Positions 39,472 to 53,100 of a stretch of 64,000 bases of DNA are shown here, piece by piece. The notes beneath the pieces are model-generated. The model worked only from the letters and a program-made list of their open reading frames with translations. It ran no database searches and was not told where the DNA came from. Made by a program: the position numbers and the translations under genes. The stretch's first letter is position 1, and each line of letters opens with the position of its first letter. The stretch is taken from positions 1 through 64,000 of the forward strand of contig JBBBWG010018001.1 of assembly GCA_037176905.1 (NCBI GenBank), read 5' to 3'. Source of the DNA: Azolla pinnata (taxonomy: Eukaryota; Streptophyta; Polypodiopsida; Salviniales; Salviniaceae).

Positions 39472-40836
39472 CTGTTATTTGTACCACGTATGCCTTAAAT
39501 AACTAACTACTTCCCTCGGTGGTGTTTTACTTCAATCACATGAGAGATGTTGCAATCAGAGGGTCATACTAACACTTTTACCATATGCCGGAGCTCACAC
39601 AAAGGAAGCGGAGGACCAAAGGTTAGTTACTATTTCTTTTATGTATCGAGAAGAAAGGAATACCCTCTTGACAGTATACTGTAGTGGTATTTTGCTAGAT
39701 ATCAAACAAAGCTCTAGGGAATGTCAATTGTACGATTATATTTGAGACTATACTCATGTGGATCTTTTTGTGTTGATAGGGTTAGCTGTATCAAAGATGT
39801 GAAGGCTCTTTTATGAGATTTTGTTACCTTTGTTAACTCTGGAAATCAACAAAATCGAGCCCATCTGCAATGCCACCCTGAAGCTGTACAGTATTTATAT
39901 ATATGCATACAACACACACATAAATATTCACATGCTCAGATATTTATTAATCGGTAGCCTATATATATCATGTAATGAAAAGGGTATGAGGGGCTAGTGG
40001 AAGAAAATTAAGCTCAGATTATGGAATGCATCATTCCAGCATAACCTGTAATGGCTACAATCGTGTAATGCACAGATACTTTAAGGAAATTAAGCTGATG
40101 ACAAGAGTTCTCAACTTTAACTTGTAAGCTATGGATTTTAATGGGAAACTAAAACCTCTGAGTTTTTTATTCTATTGTTGAATATCGTCTATCGCGGAAT
40201 ACCTTGTAAACCATGTACTGCATCATATATGGTTTGTAGGCCTATGCGCTTTAAAGCACTCGTTGTGGTTCACAATTCAACTTGGAATGCATAAAACCCT
40301 CTTTCATTATAATCATATGTTCCATAATGCAACAGCATGAAAGTAATAAACTGGTTAGCAAACTAGTATATAGCAATGAGTTATGATTTGCACTCCATCG
40401 TTTTCTCTTTGGGATTGTGTGAAAGAGAAGAAGAATGTATGCTAAAAATGTACATAATCAACATGGGTTCTTTAAAATACCACATTAGAATATGTGACCA
40501 GTTGGGAAAAGTTTGAAGTTTTACTTGTACTTCTGTCGACGGGCTGTGACAAGCTTAACTACATGAGAATCCCTTTGTCACCGTACACTTTCAGTTCAAA
40601 AACGATTCATAACTACGAACATTTCTGGGAGAAATTGTCACAACATCGAGTAATTTTGAGATGTTCAACAAATCTTTGCATATGCACAACTCAGAACATC
40701 AGGTTTCTGAACGTCATCTATGTTATACACTCAAAATACATGTGGGTGCTCTTATTTCATGACATTAGGATCCCCCTTCATGAAGTGAAAACTTAATAGA
40801 GAAATAAACTTCTGCCAGATACAATATTAAGGTTTG
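39472..40836. other. Intergenic between convergent genes
   Basis: AT-rich sequence that should include the 3' UTRs of the LHW-like gene and the TMEM220-like gene. ATATATGCATACAACACACAC simple sequence lies at about 39897-39920. No gene is seen. Confidence 0.6.
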
Positions 40837-42333
40837 CTATGAATAGAAGTAGCTTAAACATAATCCGATGCTCACAATTATGAACATCCATATTGCTCCA
40901 ATCCATATCGCCCCATCGCAACCTAAACACAAAAATAGGAGTGTTCACTGAATGATCAACAATATAATGACTGGCTCTAACATTTGGAAAGAATTATTGA
41001 AATCTAAGCAATTTATCTAGTGCAATGAGACGCTTGTTGATTCCAAATACAGAATCGCTAGACTCCATCTTTACGGCATAAATACTCCATTAAGAAAAAT
41101 GCATGATAAGCTGAATCTTGTGCAGCAACATATTTTATATGATAAACCGGATCTTGTGCCTCAACGTATTTCACACTCAACATGGGTTACAAAGAGTCTG
41201 TATCACACAATACAGAATAATATTCCTACCATCCAAATGATCATGTGCGAACAAAAACTTTTTCCTCCTTTTTCTGCCAATATATACCACAATGATGATG
41301 AGCTTGACTAGTATCCGTAATCATCAACACAGATGAAGGAGATGCATGGAAGGAGAGCAATAAGTTGTGATTGAGTGATATATACCGGCGGAATGTAGGA
41401 CTTACTCGTTCCAGTGTTCACGGCTCTCTGAAGCTGCAATGCCATCGCATAAACAACCAGAAAGCTTCCCCATTTCTCCCTCACAACCTTTTGTGTCATG
41501 TCCATGGAAAGCAGAGTGCCTGATTTGATGGCCTCGAGAATCACTTTGAAGAACAACATGAGCCCAGACAATAAAGTGAAAACGATCCAAAGTAGGCACT
41601 TCTTTGGTGTTAACGCATGCACAAAACCTATGAGGCTCGCCGATGCATAGAGAGGAATCCAAAAGTACCAATCTGCAGTGAAAAAAAGAAAATAAAACAA
41701 ACTTCAGCGGCTGTGTTTTTTGGATTCTGGATCTCTTCATACAACTCACAAACATTCATGATGCAACATAAAATGTGGCTATGTTTTTTAGATTCTGGGT
41801 CTCTTCATACAGCATCGGAATCTAGCATGAAAAAAACATTCATGATGCAGCATAAACTGTTGCCGATTTGAATCAAATCAGCTTATGACATCCTGAAATT
41901 GGAGCTGCTTCATGGCGAGCTGAAGAAAGAAAGAACGAAAAAACATTTCCTACATGTTTTGTTCTCTGCTAACAAGCAGCTGTTGTTTGTTGATGAGGGA
42001 GAAGAGTTGTAGTTTTATGTAGGCGGACATACACAAATACACACAATCATTCATAGGGAAAAACTGATAAAAAAAGAAGAAGAAATTTGTCTTTCTTAAC
42101 ACTTGAAGAAGAAGAAGAAGAAGAAGAAGAGCCCATGGATTGAATCTAGAATTGGAAGCCCGGAAAATGGAATTAGATGAGATTGAAATTTGATCATTTG
42201 AGATTTGTGTTTGGAGAATGATGATGATGATGATGGTGATCAGTAGACCTATGTCATCAAACTGCACAGAAGCAGAGTACGCAAAAAGTACGGCGCCGAA
42301 GATGCTGCCCAGCCTTGAAGTTTCCAACCCCAT
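40837..42333 (-). CDS. TMEM220-like four-helix membrane protein
   Basis: Three exons in transcription order: 42249-42333, 41406-41672, 40837-40922. They total 438 nt, or 145 aa, with matching phases (1, 1). Predicted membrane segments are LGSIFGAVLFAYSASVQF (about 8-25), WIPLYASASLIGFVHAL (about 33-49), a third around LLWIVFTLLSGLMLFF (about 54-69) and a C-terminal one, IWIGAIWMFIIVSIGLCL (about 124-141). The order of a short first helix, V-Q-F-D-D, then an aromatic W..PLY helix matches the transmembrane protein 220 family, whose function is unknown. Exon 3 is short but begins in frame after a clean TTTAG acceptor and supplies the last helix. Reading through the GTAAGT donor after 41406 would instead give a different tail, so exon 3 needs transcript support. 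Confidence 0.7.
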
Positions 42334-42639
42334 TACAGAATCTCCTCTTCTTTTCTGTATACAGAAAATTCTAGCCCTACCTCTGATCCATGGGGATAAG
42401 AAGGTGGGAAGGGAGCAGGGGACAGTGAAGGCTCAGAGACAGAAACAGAGACTTAGCTTTGGGTCGTTGACAAACACATGGAACAACGTTATTTGCAATT
42501 TGAAAAGCTCCATGTTCTTCCACATAAGAAAAAGGGAAATTCTTATCAGCACATGTGGGCCCTTGTATCCACAAACAAATTTAGATACTTCGTCCATGGC
42601 TTGCTATGGCTTGGCAGCAAGCCCTAGAAGATTCACAGT

Positions 42640-43200
42640 AAAGCTGGAAATCAGTATAGAGATTTGGCAGTTGTTGCAGGAGATGGACATGGTATAATAG
42701 ACCCTCTCCTCCAATCCAACCGACACCCTAAATCCGCCTAAATGATTGAACTGGGTACCAATCTTGCGGAGGTTTGGCAGCTGCACTCAGCCGCAATCGA
42801 CAGGATACGATCAACTGTTTCAATCAATCTGATGAAACCCTCAAACCACCTGAATGATTAAACTTGGCACTGACCTTGTAGAGATTTGGCGGTTGTAGTC
42901 ACAGGCAATCGGCAGGGTATGATATATAGCATTTCAACCAATCCGATGGAAACCCTAAAATCACCTGAATGATTGAACTTTGGTACCAATCTCATAGGGC
43001 TTTGGCTGTTGGTACAGGCGATCGGCACGACTGTACTGTTTTAACCAATCTGATGAATCCCTAAAACCGCCTGAATGATTAAACTTGGGACCAATCTCTA
43101 GAGATTTGGCAGTTCAGATGACAAGCGGTCGGCAGGATAGGATAAACCGCTTCAACAAAATCAACAGAAATCCTAAAACCGCCTGAATCCCAGTAAGGTG
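42640..43200. repeat. Satellite of about 110 bp, nearly five copies
   Basis: Diverged units carry the anchor CCGCCTGAATGATTGAACTT, then ACCAATCT, GATTTGGC, CAGGC-ATCGGCAGG and AACCAATC-GATG-AACCCTAAAA. Anchors start near 42735, 42846, 42960, 43067 and 43179, so spacing varies from about 106 to 115 bp. The array lies just upstream of the TMEM220-like gene. Confidence 0.88.
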
Positions 43201-43559
43201 ATTGGTTTCCCCCAGTCTATAGCACTTTGCTCTGCATCTGCACCTTCGGAACATCAAATTTTGCAGTTACACTATAGTTTTCATGAATGCTTAATTCAAG
43301 AACATATTGCTATGAAGCACGCCTCACTTTTGTACCCTACATAAAACATTATAAGAACTGATCTAGCGGTTAAAATTCTGAGATTATGAGCTGCTCCCTC
43401 GCATGGTAATATTAGTGAAGAGAGAGTCGTCCCTGCTTTATACAATCAATCAGAATGCCTTGCTGAATCTATTGCAGCTGACATGACTCCAAATGCCCAT
43501 TTGTTTTCCATTCCCATAGAGCTCGATCAACCAAAGTTAAATAGTCAGAATCTAATCAG
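43201..43559. other. Unassigned AT-rich sequence
   Basis: I see no coding, RNA or repeat signal here. It may be the flank of the fossil retroelement that follows. Confidence 0.4.
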
Positions 43560-43860
43560 CCTACGGATGGATGCAGGGGTATTTGAATATCTGAGGTAAA
43601 TTCCATCCATTACTGGTTTCTCCCCAAGAAATAAGGATAAGAAAGACGAGACTTGGGTATGCCCTGACTTTTGGAAACCCAATAAGATCCATTCCCATCA
43701 CCTTTCATGTATTCCATCTTGTATACAATGTCAAGTCATGGACACCTTGGATGATGGGTTTAGTAATTCCTCATGAGACCGTCAGGGTCAACTAAAAGAA
43801 ACAACTTACATTACCAAATGGGGAGATTTTGTGGTTTGTTCATCAAAAACATTCTGAGCT
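43560..43860 (+). mobile_element. Fossil Ty3/gypsy reverse-transcriptase fragment
   Basis: Conceptual translation gives short blocks recalling the reverse-transcriptase core of Ty3/gypsy polyproteins, including a W-x-C-x-D-F type block near 43657 and a T-x-I-T-x-W-G-D-F block near 43800. It is clearly broken, with multiple interruptions, and old. No LTRs or other domains are visible nearby, so boundaries are approximate. Confidence 0.5.
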
Positions 43861-44369
43861 TCCAACTCGAAACTTTTGAAGTCTTTTATATCAGACATGG
43901 GTCTTTCACTGAGAATGCCTTAACAGCCAGAAACTTTCAAAATGCTGACTTAGGTGTCAAAATGGGCAGCAACATAAACCAGTTGTCAGGTTGTCTGGCA
44001 GATGGGTAACAAGCTCTATCTTCCAGCTTATTTGAGGGCATTGTGAGCTTGTAAACAATGAGTTGTATTATTGTTCTCTGATTAATGAAAGGTTATGCAC
44101 CATACACACACATATGCATGTATAAATCAAACATGAGAATTACACAAACACACAATCAATGGTGTGTGTCGCTTTACTATTGAATAAAAAGATCGCAAAT
44201 AGCATCCTTAATGCCAAACAGGAACAAAATGAAGGAATATTGAGGATGCTTTTAAAGTAGTTTATTGAACAAGAGAGCTCTATGTTCTCCAAGTTAGAAT
44301 TGTTACCTTGAGATGGCATTCAATACCCAACATCGCTTCCGATATTTTTATGTACTTGAGCTCTGAGTG
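43861..44369. other. Unassigned spacer
   Basis: It may include more of the decayed retroelement. The end (about 44100-44160) has ACACACA-rich simple sequence. No gene is seen. Confidence 0.4.
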
Positions 44370-45191
44370 TTAACAATGGCCCGCCTGAGACATCAATGGT
44401 TGCAAGCGTGTTCTTCCATCTTTTCCATGAGGACTCATTCTCCTTCTAACAATGTTCTCGCTATTCTTTGGGTTCTCTCCATCTCCAACTGCATTTGGTA
44501 ACTCCATCATGTCCTGACCAGTACATGTCAGATGCTTGCCTGGTCTCGATGCACTATACATATATGCACTAATTGAGACATGTTAGCTGTACGACATATT
44601 GATATCAGTAAGCAACACAATCTCATCAAAGAATCTCTGCCCTAATTGATTCCTTTGTCTCGGTAATGCTTTGAACCTCTCGCATCTTTTTCAGCAAGAG
44701 ATGTATTAAGATTAGCCATACTCTGTTCCAAGTCTCTAATTTTCAACTGATAGATGTTCACTTCTTCTTTCAAAGAATTTGCTTGAAAACTACGTGTCTC
44801 AGCATCTGAACTTAAAATTGGGAATTCTTCTTTCTCGATAGCCACATTCATCCTCTCTGAGTCCGGCATCCAGTTCCTTCAGCTCCATTTCTTTTTCTTT
44901 ATCAGAATGCAAGGTCTCCTCCTGCTCAGCTGCAAGGTTCTCACTGAATCTAGACATAGCATTGAACTCTTCTTCTTTTTTCTTCACATCAACCTGATTG
45001 GGAAGCTGCAATTCTTCGGCAATCATAAGCTCTTCCTGTAATTTACAGGCTTCTATATCAGCATTATACTTGGACGCTTCCATATTCATAACATGATGGT
45101 AAAGCTGCAACTTATAATCAACCATAAGCTCTTCCTGTATTTTACAGGCTTCTGTATGAGCATTACATTTGGATGCCTTCATAATTCTCAA
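44370..45191 (-). pseudogene. Damaged or partly spliced coiled-coil gene
   Basis: Two overlapping frames encode acidic, heptad-rich peptide. The first (from 45191) contains EACKIQEELM and EACKLQEELM about 34 residues apart, an internal 102-bp duplication, then KKKEEEFNAMSRFSEN and DKEKEMELKELDAGLRE. The second (from about 44869 to 44642) continues with EKEEFPILSSDAETRSFQ and EEVNIYQLKIRDLEQSM. Between about 44830 and 44880 the frame slips by one, suggesting an indel or an unseen short intron. A possible last exon at about 44370-44525 reads DMMELPNAVGDGENPKNSEN after an AG acceptor. I do not recognise a specific family. Both a decayed gene and a real, mis-modelled one remain possible. Confidence 0.35.
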
Positions 45192-47187
45192 TTTAAGCTA
45201 CAATTCCTGTAAATCATCCACCATGTTTGATACATGAGAACAAGATATTCTTGTTGTGTGCAGGCTATTAATCGACACTTCCTGTATTACAAATTGATCT
45301 CCTAATCATGCAAGTGTCACATTTAACCTGAAATTAAAGGTATGCATGCCGATGTGATAGAGCACTCTCGAACCATTCATGTGATGAAGGAAAAAAAAAA
45401 GTGCACAAATGGTAGCCTCCCCATCATATGGCTTTTATACCCTCAGAACTATGAATGGACAAGGTATGGATCGTTGGCTATACCTATCTAGATTATAGTG
45501 TAAGTATCTTTATAGATAGCTACCTTTTCATATAACCCAGGTAATTTCTATGTTAACCTGAGGGTTCACTTTCAAGCCATCATTACAGCTAGCCATACTA
45601 CAAGTGCTTGATGAAAATGGACTGATCCCTAACCTCCAGTTAACTTGATGAAAATTCTTGTTACAGGTACATAAGGAGCAGATGATTCCTGTACTTTAGG
45701 GTCTCAAACTACCTTACAGATACAAAATGTGTGGCTATATGTATAATTTGATCATCGTGCAAAAGATCAGATCCCAGCATCAATAACTGGCCTATTCTCT
45801 ACCCAGATGATGATTGTTCTTTCTCCAGCCCTGATGACTCCCATAAAGATGCGCATTTCCAATCCACACTGACCTCTACCAATAACAAATGCATTTCCAA
45901 TCCATAGTGACCTTTAATCATAGCAAATGATCATCATATATAGAATGTATATCTACGTATCTTATGCTCCTCATAGGCTAATGCTTCACCATGCATTTGA
46001 AAATTCATAAAAACGTAAAAATGAAAGGGAACTTTGATCCTTGGTGGCAAATCAAGCTCTTCTTTCTCAGAAATGAGGAGCTTTTTACAACATCCAAAGA
46101 AGAATAAAATGAAATCCTAAAAATAGTGAAATCATTCTATGCGTGTGGAATAATAAGCAAAGAAAGCAAATACCTTATTTCTATCTAGACTCTGAATGCC
46201 GGAGTGTAGAACTCACTCATCAGTTATTACATCTCTCCCAGTTCTTCTCCGTCATCATCATCATCATTATCATCATCATCTTCTTCTTCTTCTTCTTATC
46301 TGTCTGTATCTCTGTTCCTGCTCTGATTTACATGGCGCCTAAAAGAGCTCTTTTAAAATATACTTCCTGAACACGTGCATTTCAGAATTCGCCCAAATGC
46401 CCCTCTTAGATATGTATATATGGTAACTAATACTATTGATTAGCTTGCTTGGAAGAGAATGATTCCTGAATTCAGAATTGATTCTTAGGCCATTCATTGG
46501 TGCTGATTTTTGTATCGTGAGGATCGCTTTGTCGCTTGATTCACTCTCAACATTCTGATCGTGTGAGCTATACAGCTCATGGATTATGCATGTGTGTGGA
46601 ACCACCAAGGTTTCGAGCCAAGAGATAGGTTGTGCAAGATAAATAAGAGAAAGCAATCGTTGTTAGATATGTTATATTCCTACAAATGTCGAGCCTTTGG
46701 GCATTTTATGGAATGCCCTTGATCCTATCTCGAAAGGAAAAACATTGAGAAAATGGCAATGCATCTGAATGGCTACACCAACATAGAACACCTAAATTTA
46801 GGACAATTAGAACTCTAATATGCAATCAAAGTTCATTTTTACTACTGCATTGCCTTGACAACATTTGTAACTCTTTCTTAAGCACATGAATTTGCAAGTA
46901 ATCATCAAACTAGATGAAGCAGTACTCCCTTGTTCTCAACCTTCCATGCTTTCGTGCATTAGCATCAGAAAACACCACTGCCCATCAACATATCTAGGAA
47001 TGTTTAACAGAATCGTAGAAGTATGACCTAGTAGCCAGGTGAAAGACCCCAACATCAAAATTTATTCATATATTACTGCAAAATGTCACAGCTTGAGGTA
47101 ACATATAAACAGTTTTCGAAGAATCGAAAACAAAGGTATTAATGAAGCAGCATTCCTTTTGCTGATAGACAAAAGACTTCCCTAGCT
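45192..47187. other. Intergenic, no supported gene
   Basis: AT-rich sequence with a CAT/TTC microsatellite at about 46249-46299. Upstream exons of the damaged coiled-coil gene could lie here, but I could not join any. The right edge holds the 3' UTR of TIM. Confidence 0.5.
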
Positions 47188-50100
47188 TCACATTTCTTCA
47201 TCGTCATCATCGCCGTGCACATATACAGCCCTATACCTCTTGCTGATCTTGATAGTTGACGCCCCTTCTTCTTCGTGGGTTACAGTGAGGGGCGAATTTT
47301 CATCCGAAAGTTCATCTTCCAAAGGTTCTTCAGATGGAGCTATGGGTGCAGCTTGGTCAGAGAAATTATCCTCCAATTGGATCATTCTACTTCCATTGAA
47401 CTGTTGAGCCTCCATGGATGATGCTCCATCTCCTGCTTTCGTACTTGCATTGCCAGTTGCTTCTCCTCTATAAAAGGAGAACAAATAACCCACTACTTGT
47501 CAAAACATACGAAAAGCAATGGCCAAAAAAACAAAAGCAGAAAGGCATACAAAGTGTCAACAAAATCTCCGTCAATGGGTTGTGCTCCATTTGGAAAAGG
47601 CATAGTCTTGTCTCTTCGTCCCGATCGAGCTTCCAAGCTACTACCCACTTTTGTCAGTCTCGATCTTTTCCTTTGTTTTTCAATACCAAAAAGAATAATA
47701 AGTCTTGGACTTCAACCTATTGGATTATGTGAGTAGGTAGGTAGATATGTTTATATGCGTGTAAGGCAATACCTCTTAGCAACAAAAGTTTGAATAGGTT
47801 CATCGTCATCTTCTTCATGATCATTTTCATTATGATGTTCAGTGACCTTTCCAGGATTCTTTTCTACTACCTCCCTTTCTCCACAATTCCCACGCATTCT
47901 CCTGCAGTAGCAAGTTGACAATATTTACCTAAACAATTAGCCAAAACTTTAGTGCTAGGGCCCTACAGAACCTATGTCCTGATAATTATGATCTTCTCCA
48001 GAGATTTCTAAGTACAACTTGAGGCTATAGATTGTGATGAATTATTATCTATCATGACAAGTTGAAGCTTTGATGCAACGCTATCAAGATTTGCTGAGCC
48101 AGATTTGAAGTTCCGAATGCACTAATGATATGGTTTTAAGTAGAATCTTGAAGACTTACTCCATCATCTGAGTGAGGGTTTCATCATCGGATGACGAGCC
48201 ATCATCAGTGCTCAATTCCTCATCTGAATTGTCCGAAATTTGTTGCTTACCCTCTTTGCTGCTCTTCATTGGCTTGCTTTTAGGTATAATATTGTCATCT
48301 ATTTCCTTTCCTAATGCTTGTTGCTTTCTCAACTTTCTTCGCAGAACTGGAGGCTTGAAGTTCATTGATTTCAGTTTACGCCGGACATGTGTGGCTGTAA
48401 TATTCCCGTCAGGATCAATTGCTTTTGCCAGTATTTCACAGCATTCGGCATTCTCCTTATACCTTGAGCAAAGAAAGACGAATTTGATTATTGGAAAAAC
48501 AGTATAAGACTCACAGAAGACACTTTTGTGAATGAACAACAATATTAGTAGTTTGAACTTACTGCTCGAACAGTTCTCTTAATTGTGCTTCCTGCTCTTT
48601 GCTGAATAATACTCTTTTTCTTCTACAGCCTTGCATATTTAATCTTTTTGGTCTGTCAGGCATAGCTTCTAACTTGCTATCAATCCTAAATTACATGAAA
48701 ACAGAAAAAAAGAGAAGCTGGATCAATCTCATGCCTGTTCCTCTACATATAATCTCAATAGGAGGAATAATCTCACCCATGATCTATCTTGTCTATGGTG
48801 CTCCAGGGTTCATCACCTGCCTCGTCATCTCCAAGTGCATCAGCCAAAGATCTTGGAGCTGCAGCCTCATCATCCCCAAGCGCATCAGATATAGAAGTTT
48901 TCATTCTTTTCCCATTTTTGTTACCCATCTTTCTCAATGAGTGGGCCTTATATTCCACAGTGATGAGATGGCAATCATTCCGATTCTTCCAAAAGAGCAC
49001 ATCAAGAAACAATAGAGGCTGGGTTTTCAATTTTTTAAAGAAATTTCTCACAAGCTTTGTCAGGAATGAAAAAAGCCGTTGATGTTCCTCTAGTTTTGAA
49101 GCCTTCTTATTCGAAAGGATTTCATAAAACGTCTGAAACAGTGATAACTGAATGACAAGAAGAAACTATTTAATAATTGGGTTCGCAGAGACGCATATTT
49201 ACAATCTCCCATACAATCAAAATCAAAATACGATACCTGGAATAACATGGGTTCGAGTTCATAATCCTTACAAATCCTCTGCAGCATACAGAGTATGTAG
49301 TGGTTTGTGGCAGATGTATTATTCATAAAAGATTTCAACAGCCAGCAATAGTTGCGAATCACAGTATTATCTGCAAACTTTGCAGCACATTTCTTAACAT
49401 CAAGTGAAACTTCTTGGTTCTGTCGTTCAACCTCATGTTCCATATCTTCATCACTATCATTTTCATCATCTTCTCCATTTGGTTTATTTAACGGTACAGG
49501 AGTTTCTTCCTTTTCTTGTTTACGAGAAAGACTCAGAGAATGCTTGGATATTTCACTGGTGTGGAGATCCCTGAGTTCTATCGGTATTGAGTCTTGATTC
49601 TCCATGAAACCATCTTTACAGACTTCAGTACTGCTAATAATTTCCTGTTCCATAATAGTTGGTTGAACAGCATTCTCATCCACATCAGGTGGTTTGGTCT
49701 GACCACCCTGAATGTCATTGTGTTCCAAATCAACATTCACTTCAGAAATATTATCCAGTTGGGCGATACCCACACAATTCTGCTCATGTCCCACATCCTT
49801 TTCTTTTCTTTTCTTCTTAGTTGTCCTCCTACTTTTCTTTAAAACCTAAAGAATTCTCCTCCACCACCCCCCACCCCAGGAAAAAAGAAAAAACACTTAC
49901 TGAGGATTTGCCGCTGAGAAGACTTATATGTCACAAGAACTTTTGTCTAACATACCCTCAAAGCACCATCCTCATTTGTCAAAAACTCCACAATTCGGAG
50001 TACTACATGCACAGTTTCAACAAGATCAACCAAATGACTGCAGCAATAACATGCTTGTTAGCAAAACATTTTACAACAAGCATTTCAAAACTATAATTGC

Positions 50101-53100
50101 CGCAGATATTTGGAGCATCCAAAAGTTCCAGAATATAAAGGCAGTTTGAACTGCTACCTATGAGCAAGATGAAGTCTATAAGAAGAAATTTGCTTTTTGT
50201 AGGCAGAAACCAGTGTTTGCTTTGATGGAGAAGAACATAAAAACGACATTTTTGTCAAAACACACATTTTAATAATATAAGAAGAAGCATCACCTGCGTG
50301 GTTGCTGGTGTATATCAAATGACTTTAACAGGTGCAGGAGAAAACTTAAAGTTCCAGTCTCTGTCTGGTCATAGAAAACTTTATATAACAGAATGCGTGC
50401 AACCCGTACTTCTTGTTGTCCAGACAGAATTTGATCTTGGGCATCTCTGAGCACAACATCAAGTAGCCGAATCTGTGCACATTATAATTAGTCGCGATGA
50501 AGATTTCAGATTTCATTTTTGAAAGATAGAAGAGAAAGTTGGGTAAATTTAAGATTTTCTCAATTAAAAAATAAACATCAATACCATCTCCTTGAACAAT
50601 GAGCCAGTTACAGTAAGAGATTTCCAATCTTTAGTTTCTTTGGCTCCTTCCGCATACATATGCCATCGTGATACAACCATTGCAAACATATCTTCATCCA
50701 TTGTCGAAGCTACAGGTCCACATAACTTCCCTTGAAATACGCAACTAGTATCGGAATCTAAAGTATCTGAATTATCTTTGCTTCTACAGTCTGCCTGCAT
50801 AACCCTTACGAATATGAATTATCCAAGACCAGACGTACCGAAAACCTCAGAGTTTCTATGTTTACATACACCTTCAGTAAACAGCCATAGTCAATAAATA
50901 CCTTCAATATAGAGAATTTATATCGCTGATAAGCTGTGAAGAACTTGGCAACCTCAAAAAACAACGTCACATCTGAAGACTGAATGCCATTTCGTTCTCT
51001 TGAAATATCATCTTTGACAGATTGCATAACCACTGCCAAAGGAAAAACAGGATTTGCAAGATCCATCTTGAGAAACAAAAGTAAATACAAACAAGATATT
51101 ACTTGCTTAAGAACAATGAATGGCCTAATAAATGATTGCTGAGAGTTTGACAAGCTATAGAAATTTCAACATTTATTTAAAATGATACGTTTTCGATGGA
51201 ATTGTGATATAGATCGTGTTTTACAGAGAATTGAGATTGTAGGTCTAACCTCAAGCAGTGAATTCCGTTGTCCATTTAAATAATGGGACCTTGACGGTTT
51301 TAGTTTCTTATTGTGCATGCTATTTAACATTGTTAATTTACTGAAGAGCTAACTTCAGAAAGCAAATCTGACAAACAGACATGGTGAAGAAAATGCCCAC
51401 TAAAATGCGTTTACCATTGTATGATCCTGATAAGATTTGGTCTGCCAGTGACTTGAGAAGCTCTACGACTTTTCTTTCTGACGTAGTTGACGAGATCCTA
51501 TCACATGCTACACGTTTCACTGGCCCATGCTTGAACCTTGGTCCTTTTAGCACAGTCTCAATTGATGACTGAAAAGGGTTCCGTTTCAACATCTGCTTGG
51601 AACCATCCTATAAAGAGGAATACACCCTCTGAGACTTGAAGATAAAATGATATATAAATGGCATTGAAACTAGAGTTTTGTTTACCTCAGCCACTCGCAC
51701 AAAGGATCCACTGAACCGGGAATGACGAGAAAGCTCTTTCAGACGGATCTCCCTGAGTTGTTCTTGTTCCACTTCTGCCATTTCTCTTAACAGACCACTA
51801 GCTTCTTTAGAGTTTTTATCCTGCCACGAAATTTGAGGTTAAACTAAGGACTTGAGAGGGAAATGGAAAAGAACGATGAAATAAACATTTGTTTGAAGTA
51901 AAGTTTACTCTTGAATTTGGATCATTCACTCGTGCAATCTTCTCTGGGCTCTGAAACCAGAAAATATGATGGAAAATCTCAAGAAACAATAGGCTATCTT
52001 GTTTTAGAAGCGGAGCAGGCCCGGATACATAATAAACTAGCGCTAAGAGAAGATCCATCACATTCTCCTCAAATAAATGTTCCAGCATCTGATCTCTTAT
52101 TGCCAACACTCTAAGATTTTCGGATGCAACTATCTTTTGGGCTGATGCATCCTGAATATCCAAAAGGTTGCGGATCAGAGTAAGCACCAGTTGAACCACT
52201 TTCCAATCATCCTCGGAAAAAGTATGGCTGTAATTGCCACATCAAAACCAAGGCAGGCATTACTACACATTAGAAAAAAGGTATCCAGAGATAACAAGAA
52301 CAAGTATAAATGAGTGAGTACTGCTGCATATCGAGCATAAGTATGTCACACACATGAAAGTACATTTCTTAACTGTTAGAGGCCGATAATATAAGTTTTC
52401 TGACCAATAACTCGGGGGAACATTTTTGCTTCTTTCAATGATGATGAGACAAAAGGATCCAGAAACATTGAGCCCAAGTATGTTAAAGAGTGTCTGAATA
52501 CCTTTCCAGATGCTCGAGTGGTGTTTCGAGTAGAGTCATGATGACAGCAATCGCATCATTATGCAAGAAGGAGACCTTGAACTCTAGCATATATTCAACT
52601 TGTTGAGATACATTCTCGGACAATGGATCGACGGGCATAGTCAAGAATACCACCACTTTAACTATTTATGCAAAAGAAAGGAGACCAGATTTAGCCGCAT
52701 TTCATCTGCTAACAATGTGGCTTCAATGGAAGCTGCGATATGCAAAATGCAAAGCATTCCTCGACCACGGCATCATCATATTTGCCACTTCTTCGTAATT
52801 TCACCATTTTACGTTCTCCTTTGTCATTGTGTGGGGTCAGCAAGGAGGCTGATGGGACTCTTACTATCGGAAAAAATGAGAAGCGAACTAACCAGCATTG
52901 ATGACAAGATCGAGGTCATCGCGGTACCGAGAGATGATCGGCACGAGGTCTCTTCCAACCGTATTCCATTTGCCTAGCTGCCGGAACACGGGCCTACCGG
53001 TCGGATGGTCTCGTCTCAGGAACCTCTGTAAATGCTTCAGATTCTCTGCAATTCATCGAATCCAAATCGTTATCTCGGAAGGAGAGAGAAATATACATGC

